Source of the DNA: JBJXHB01 sp046160725
GTDB lineage: Bacteria > Pseudomonadota > Gammaproteobacteria > Burkholderiales > Burkholderiaceae_C
Direction of reading: 5' to 3'
Length of the DNA: 9,029 nucleotides
Assembly (NCBI GenBank): GCA_046160725.1
Contig: JBJXHB010000250.1
Span: forward strand, 1-9,029
Shown: one piece after another, positions 7,071 through 9,029 of the stretch
Position numbering within the stretch: position 1 is the first letter of the stretch
Layout of the letters: the number at the start of each line of letters is the position of its first letter
Made by a program: the position numbers and the translations under genes
Notes under the pieces: model-generated
Database searches by the model: none
What the model was told of the DNA's origin: nothing
What the model saw: only the letters and a program-made list of their open reading frames with translations

Positions 7071-7924
7071 GGCCAGACCCCCAGGCCCTTGAGCAGGGCC
7101 CGCAGGCCGGCGAAGAGCAGGGTGCCGATCACCAGCTGGCGGATCAGCTGCGCGTCCCAGCGCTGCAACAGGCCAGCGCCGATCTTGGCCCCCAGCATGA
7201 CGCCCAGCACCGACGGCACCACCAGCAGCGGCAGGATGGCGCCCTGGTTGAGATAGACCCAGGCCGCCGACGAATCCACCAGGGACAGGATCAGCCCGGA
7301 GGTGCCGGCCGACAACTTGAGCGGCACGCCCATCAGCAGGTTCAGCGCCGGCACGTTGGCCCAGCCCGCACCCAAGCCGAACACGCCGGCCAGCATGCCG
7401 ATGCACAGGAAGGCCAGCAGGCCCAGCGGCGTGCGTCGCGCGCCCCAGGGCACGGCCCGGCCGCTGTTGGGGTCGGTGTAGATGCCGTGCAGCGTCAGCG
7501 CACGGGCCCAGGCGTCGGGCTCGCTGGGCGTGTCCAGCGTGGACGCCTTGCTGCGCCACATCACCAGCACGATCGCGAGCACCAGCAGGCCGAGCGCCGT
7601 CTGCACCACCTGCACGGGCAAGGCCAGGCCGATGAAGGCGCCGGCGACCGCGCTGATCGAACCCAGCAGCGCCAGCGGCATGGCCAGGCGCAGGCTGGCC
7701 AGCCCGCCGCGCATCAGCGTCGGCGCGGCCGCCAGGGCGCTGGCCAGCGCCACCATCAGGCCGGCACCGCGCACGAAGTCCAGGTGGAACGGGAAGAAGC
7801 TGCCCACGATGGGCACGAACAGCGAGCCGCCGCCGATGCCCGCCGGCACCGCCAGCATGCCCATCAGCAGGCACACGCCGAACAGCGCCAGCGGCCAGAT
7901 CCACCAGGCGATTGAAGGGTCCAA
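7067..7924 (-). CDS. TauE/SafE-family (COG0730) membrane permease
   Basis: Integral membrane protein of 285 aa in the TauE/SafE family, thought to move sulfonates, sulfite or other organic anions across the inner membrane. Both halves of the internal repeat are visible: AVPAGIGGGSLFVPIVGSFF at about residues 25-44, and GVFGLGAGWANVPALNLLMG at about 180-199 followed by PLKLSAGTSGLI. About eight hydrophobic segments surround a polar loop at about 124-163. The start is uncertain: the frame is open to 8065, but that would overlap folE by 56 bases with non-membrane sequence, and the first internal ATG falls inside helix one. TTG 7924 (LDPSIAWW) is the best available start, with no clear Shine-Dalgarno sequence. 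The stop overlaps the next gene's ATG. Substrate unknown; the Bug gene downstream may hint at an organic anion. Confidence 0.9.
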   Translation of the reverse strand: MDPSIAWWIWPLALFGVCLLMGMLAVPAGIGGGSLFVPIVGSFFPFHLDFVRGAGLMVALASALAAAPTLMRGGLASLRLAMPLALLGSISAVAGAFIGLALPVQVVQTALGLLVLAIVLVMWRSKASTLDTPSEPDAWARALTLHGIYTDPNSGRAVPWGARRTPLGLLAFLCIGMLAGVFGLGAGWANVPALNLLMGVPLKLSAGTSGLILSLVDSSAAWVYLNQGAILPLLVVPSVLGVMLGAKIGAGLLQRWDAQLIRQLVIGTLLFAGLRALLKGLGVWP

Positions 7925-8009
7925 GGTTTGCAGATCGGCGTCGGGTCGGGCGCCGAGTATCGGTGCGCGGGGGCGCGCCGTCCCGGCGCATCGTCCCAGG
8001 CAGGCGGGC

Positions 8010-8723
8010 TCAGCTGCCCTTGCGCGCCAGCAGCGCCAGGAACTCACGGCGCAGGTTGCCGTCACTCAGGAAGGCGCCGCGCATCACGCTGTTGGTCATG
8101 GCGGCGTCGTCGTCCTTGACGCCGCGCCAGTGCATGCAGAAATGGTCGGCCTCCATCACGATGGCCAGGCCGTCGGGCTTGACGCTGTCGTCCAGCACGT
8201 CGGCCAGCATCACCACGGCCTCCTCCTGGATCTGCGGCCGGGTCATGATCCACTCGGTCAGCCGCACGTACTTCGACAGGCCGATCAGGTTGCTGCGCTC
8301 GTTGGGCAGCACGCCGATCCAGACCTTGCCGATGACCGGGCACAGGTGGTGCGAGCAGGCGCTGCGCACCTTGATCGGGCCGACGATCATCAGCTCGTTC
8401 AGCTGCGACACGTTCGGAAACGCGGTCACGGCCGGCGGCGCCACGTAGCGGCCCCGGAACACCTCGTCGATGAACATCTTGGCCACGCGCCGTGCCGTGT
8501 CGATGGTGTTGTGGTCGCTGTCGGTGTCGATCACCAGCGCCCGCAGCACCTGCTGCAGATGGCCCTGGACCTCGGTCTTCATCTCGTCGATGTCGCCCGG
8601 GCGCAGGTGGGCCGCGATGTTGTCGTTGGCATGGAAGCGGCAGCCGGCGTTGATCAGGCGCCAGCGCACGCGCTCGGACACCGGCGCACCGGCAGGGGGT
8701 TCGGGCAAGGCGGGTGGCGGCAT
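8010..8723 (-). CDS. folE: GTP cyclohydrolase I (FolE), variant zinc motif
   Basis: GTP cyclohydrolase I, 237 aa, which converts GTP to dihydroneopterin triphosphate, the first step of folate and pterin synthesis, in the cytoplasm. Alignment by eye to E. coli FolE runs from DEMKTEVQGH to the C-terminus. Conserved residues include zinc ligands Cys123, His126 and Cys196 (HFC), active-site His125 and His194, the GLSK Ser150-Lys151 with Arg154, Gln166-Glu167 in RPQIQE, and Arg200. One deviation stands out: the residue after the first zinc cysteine is Ser124 (CSHH) where typical FolE has Glu (CEHH), and Cys128 follows closely. Start ATG 8723 has only a weak CGGA upstream; in-frame ATGs at 8798 and 8837 would add a non-conserved tail. 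It is divergent from rsmB, and its stop lies 85 bases before the permease start. Confidence 0.93.
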   Translation of the reverse strand: MPPPALPEPPAGAPVSERVRWRLINAGCRFHANDNIAAHLRPGDIDEMKTEVQGHLQQVLRALVIDTDSDHNTIDTARRVAKMFIDEVFRGRYVAPPAVTAFPNVSQLNELMIVGPIKVRSACSHHLCPVIGKVWIGVLPNERSNLIGLSKYVRLTEWIMTRPQIQEEAVVMLADVLDDSVKPDGLAIVMEADHFCMHWRGVKDDDAAMTNSVMRGAFLSDGNLRREFLALLARKGS

Positions 8724-8849
8724 GCGGGGTCCGGCGCAAAAGGGCTGGCGTGAAGGGCCGGCGATTGTGCGGCCCGTGCCGATGACCGGTAGCGCCATGG
8801 GGGCAAGCCGGCTGCACCGGGCGCGCCGCAGGCTCATAGACTCCGCCCG

Positions 8850-8870
8850 ATGGTCACCGCTGCCCGATGA
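8850..8870 (+). other. Six-codon upstream ORF overlapping the rsmB start
   Basis: ATG 8850 opens a six-codon frame (MVTAAR) whose TGA overlaps the rsmB ATG as ATGA (8867-8870). Neither ATG has a clear Shine-Dalgarno sequence, so reinitiation or coupling is conceivable. It may equally be a chance overlap; no conservation evidence is available. Confidence 0.2.
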
Positions 8871-9029
8871 ATCCGCCGACACCACCCCTGTCACGGCTGC
8901 TCGACGCCGCCGCCGACGCAGTGGCGGCGGTGCGCATCGGCCGGTCGCTGGACGAGGCGCTGCTGCGGCAGCCCGCGGCGCTGCGGCCGGGCGCCCAGGC
9001 GCTGGCCTTCCACTGCCTGCGCCGGCTGG
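8867..9029 (+). CDS. rsmB: RsmB (Sun) 16S rRNA m5C967 methyltransferase, N-terminal part
   Basis: The first 54 codons of a gene that leaves the window at its right edge. The peptide SRLLDAAADAVAAVRIGRSL followed by ALRPGAQALAFHCLRRL matches the NusB-like RNA-binding N-domain of RsmB/Sun, in the form typical of betaproteobacteria. RsmB methylates cytosine 967 of 16S rRNA using S-adenosylmethionine; the catalytic domain lies outside the window. An in-frame TAG at 8837-8839 and the lack of other start codons after it fix ATG 8867 as the start. No good Shine-Dalgarno sequence is present. CTGCAC and CATAGA, 17 bases apart (about 8812-8840), may be a weak promoter. It is transcribed divergently from folE, with 143 bases between the two starts. 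Confidence 0.8.
   Translation, partial: MNPPTPPLSRLLDAAADAVAAVRIGRSLDEALLRQPAALRPGAQALAFHCLRRL

Noticed and set aside
5639..7915. A 758-codon open frame on the plus strand, antisense to the Bug and permease genes
   Set aside because: Rich in Gln, His, Arg and Gly with no recognisable domain; it is the mirror of real minus-strand genes.
7482..8753. A 423-codon plus-strand frame opposite folE and the permease
   Set aside because: It changes from Ser/Arg-rich to His/Val/Asp-rich sequence exactly where the genes on the other strand change, the mark of an antisense shadow.

Overview
The window is GC-rich chromosomal DNA (two 60-base stretches counted by hand, at 1201 and 2761, give 72% and 75% GC) from what is most likely a betaproteobacterium of the order Burkholderiales. 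That placement is inferred from the very high GC, a Bug/TctC-type periplasmic binding protein (a family greatly expanded in that order), a beta-class glutathione S-transferase and the rsmB N-terminus. No rRNA, tRNA, CRISPR array, insertion sequence or prophage gene was seen.

Layout. On the + strand at the left are an exported ankyrin-repeat protein (51-782) and a beta-class glutathione S-transferase (859-1467). A 118-base gap then holds three tandem hairpin-forming repeats and separates gst from a convergent minus-strand block covering 1586-8723. Read in its own direction, from right to left, this block holds: folE (GTP cyclohydrolase I), a TauE/SafE membrane permease, a small three-helix membrane protein overlapping it by ATGA, a Bug-family binding protein, a strong GC hairpin, a large Asp-box (BNR) beta-propeller protein, an SMP-30/gluconolactonase-type beta-propeller, and a ParD/ParE toxin-antitoxin pair with its own promoter. 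At the right edge, rsmB (16S rRNA m5C967 methyltransferase) starts divergently from folE and runs off the window.

How the genes may work together. TauE/SafE and the small membrane protein are almost certainly co-translated. The binding-protein gene begins 46 bases after them on the same strand, so the three may form one organic-anion transport unit. The two propeller genes are 69 bases apart and may be co-transcribed, but no shared pathway can be named. The parDE segment has visibly lower GC (about 57-70% per line) and mixed codon use, so it looks like a later insertion between gst and the SMP-30 gene.

I found no clear new multi-gene system. The points most worth a second look are the parD promoter/operator, where a 10-bp-period direct repeat overlaps the -35 and the mRNA appears leaderless; the tandem hairpin repeats; a FolE whose zinc motif reads CSHH rather than CEHH; the permease/small membrane protein/Bug linkage; and the signal-less 11-Asp-box propeller with a basic N-terminus.
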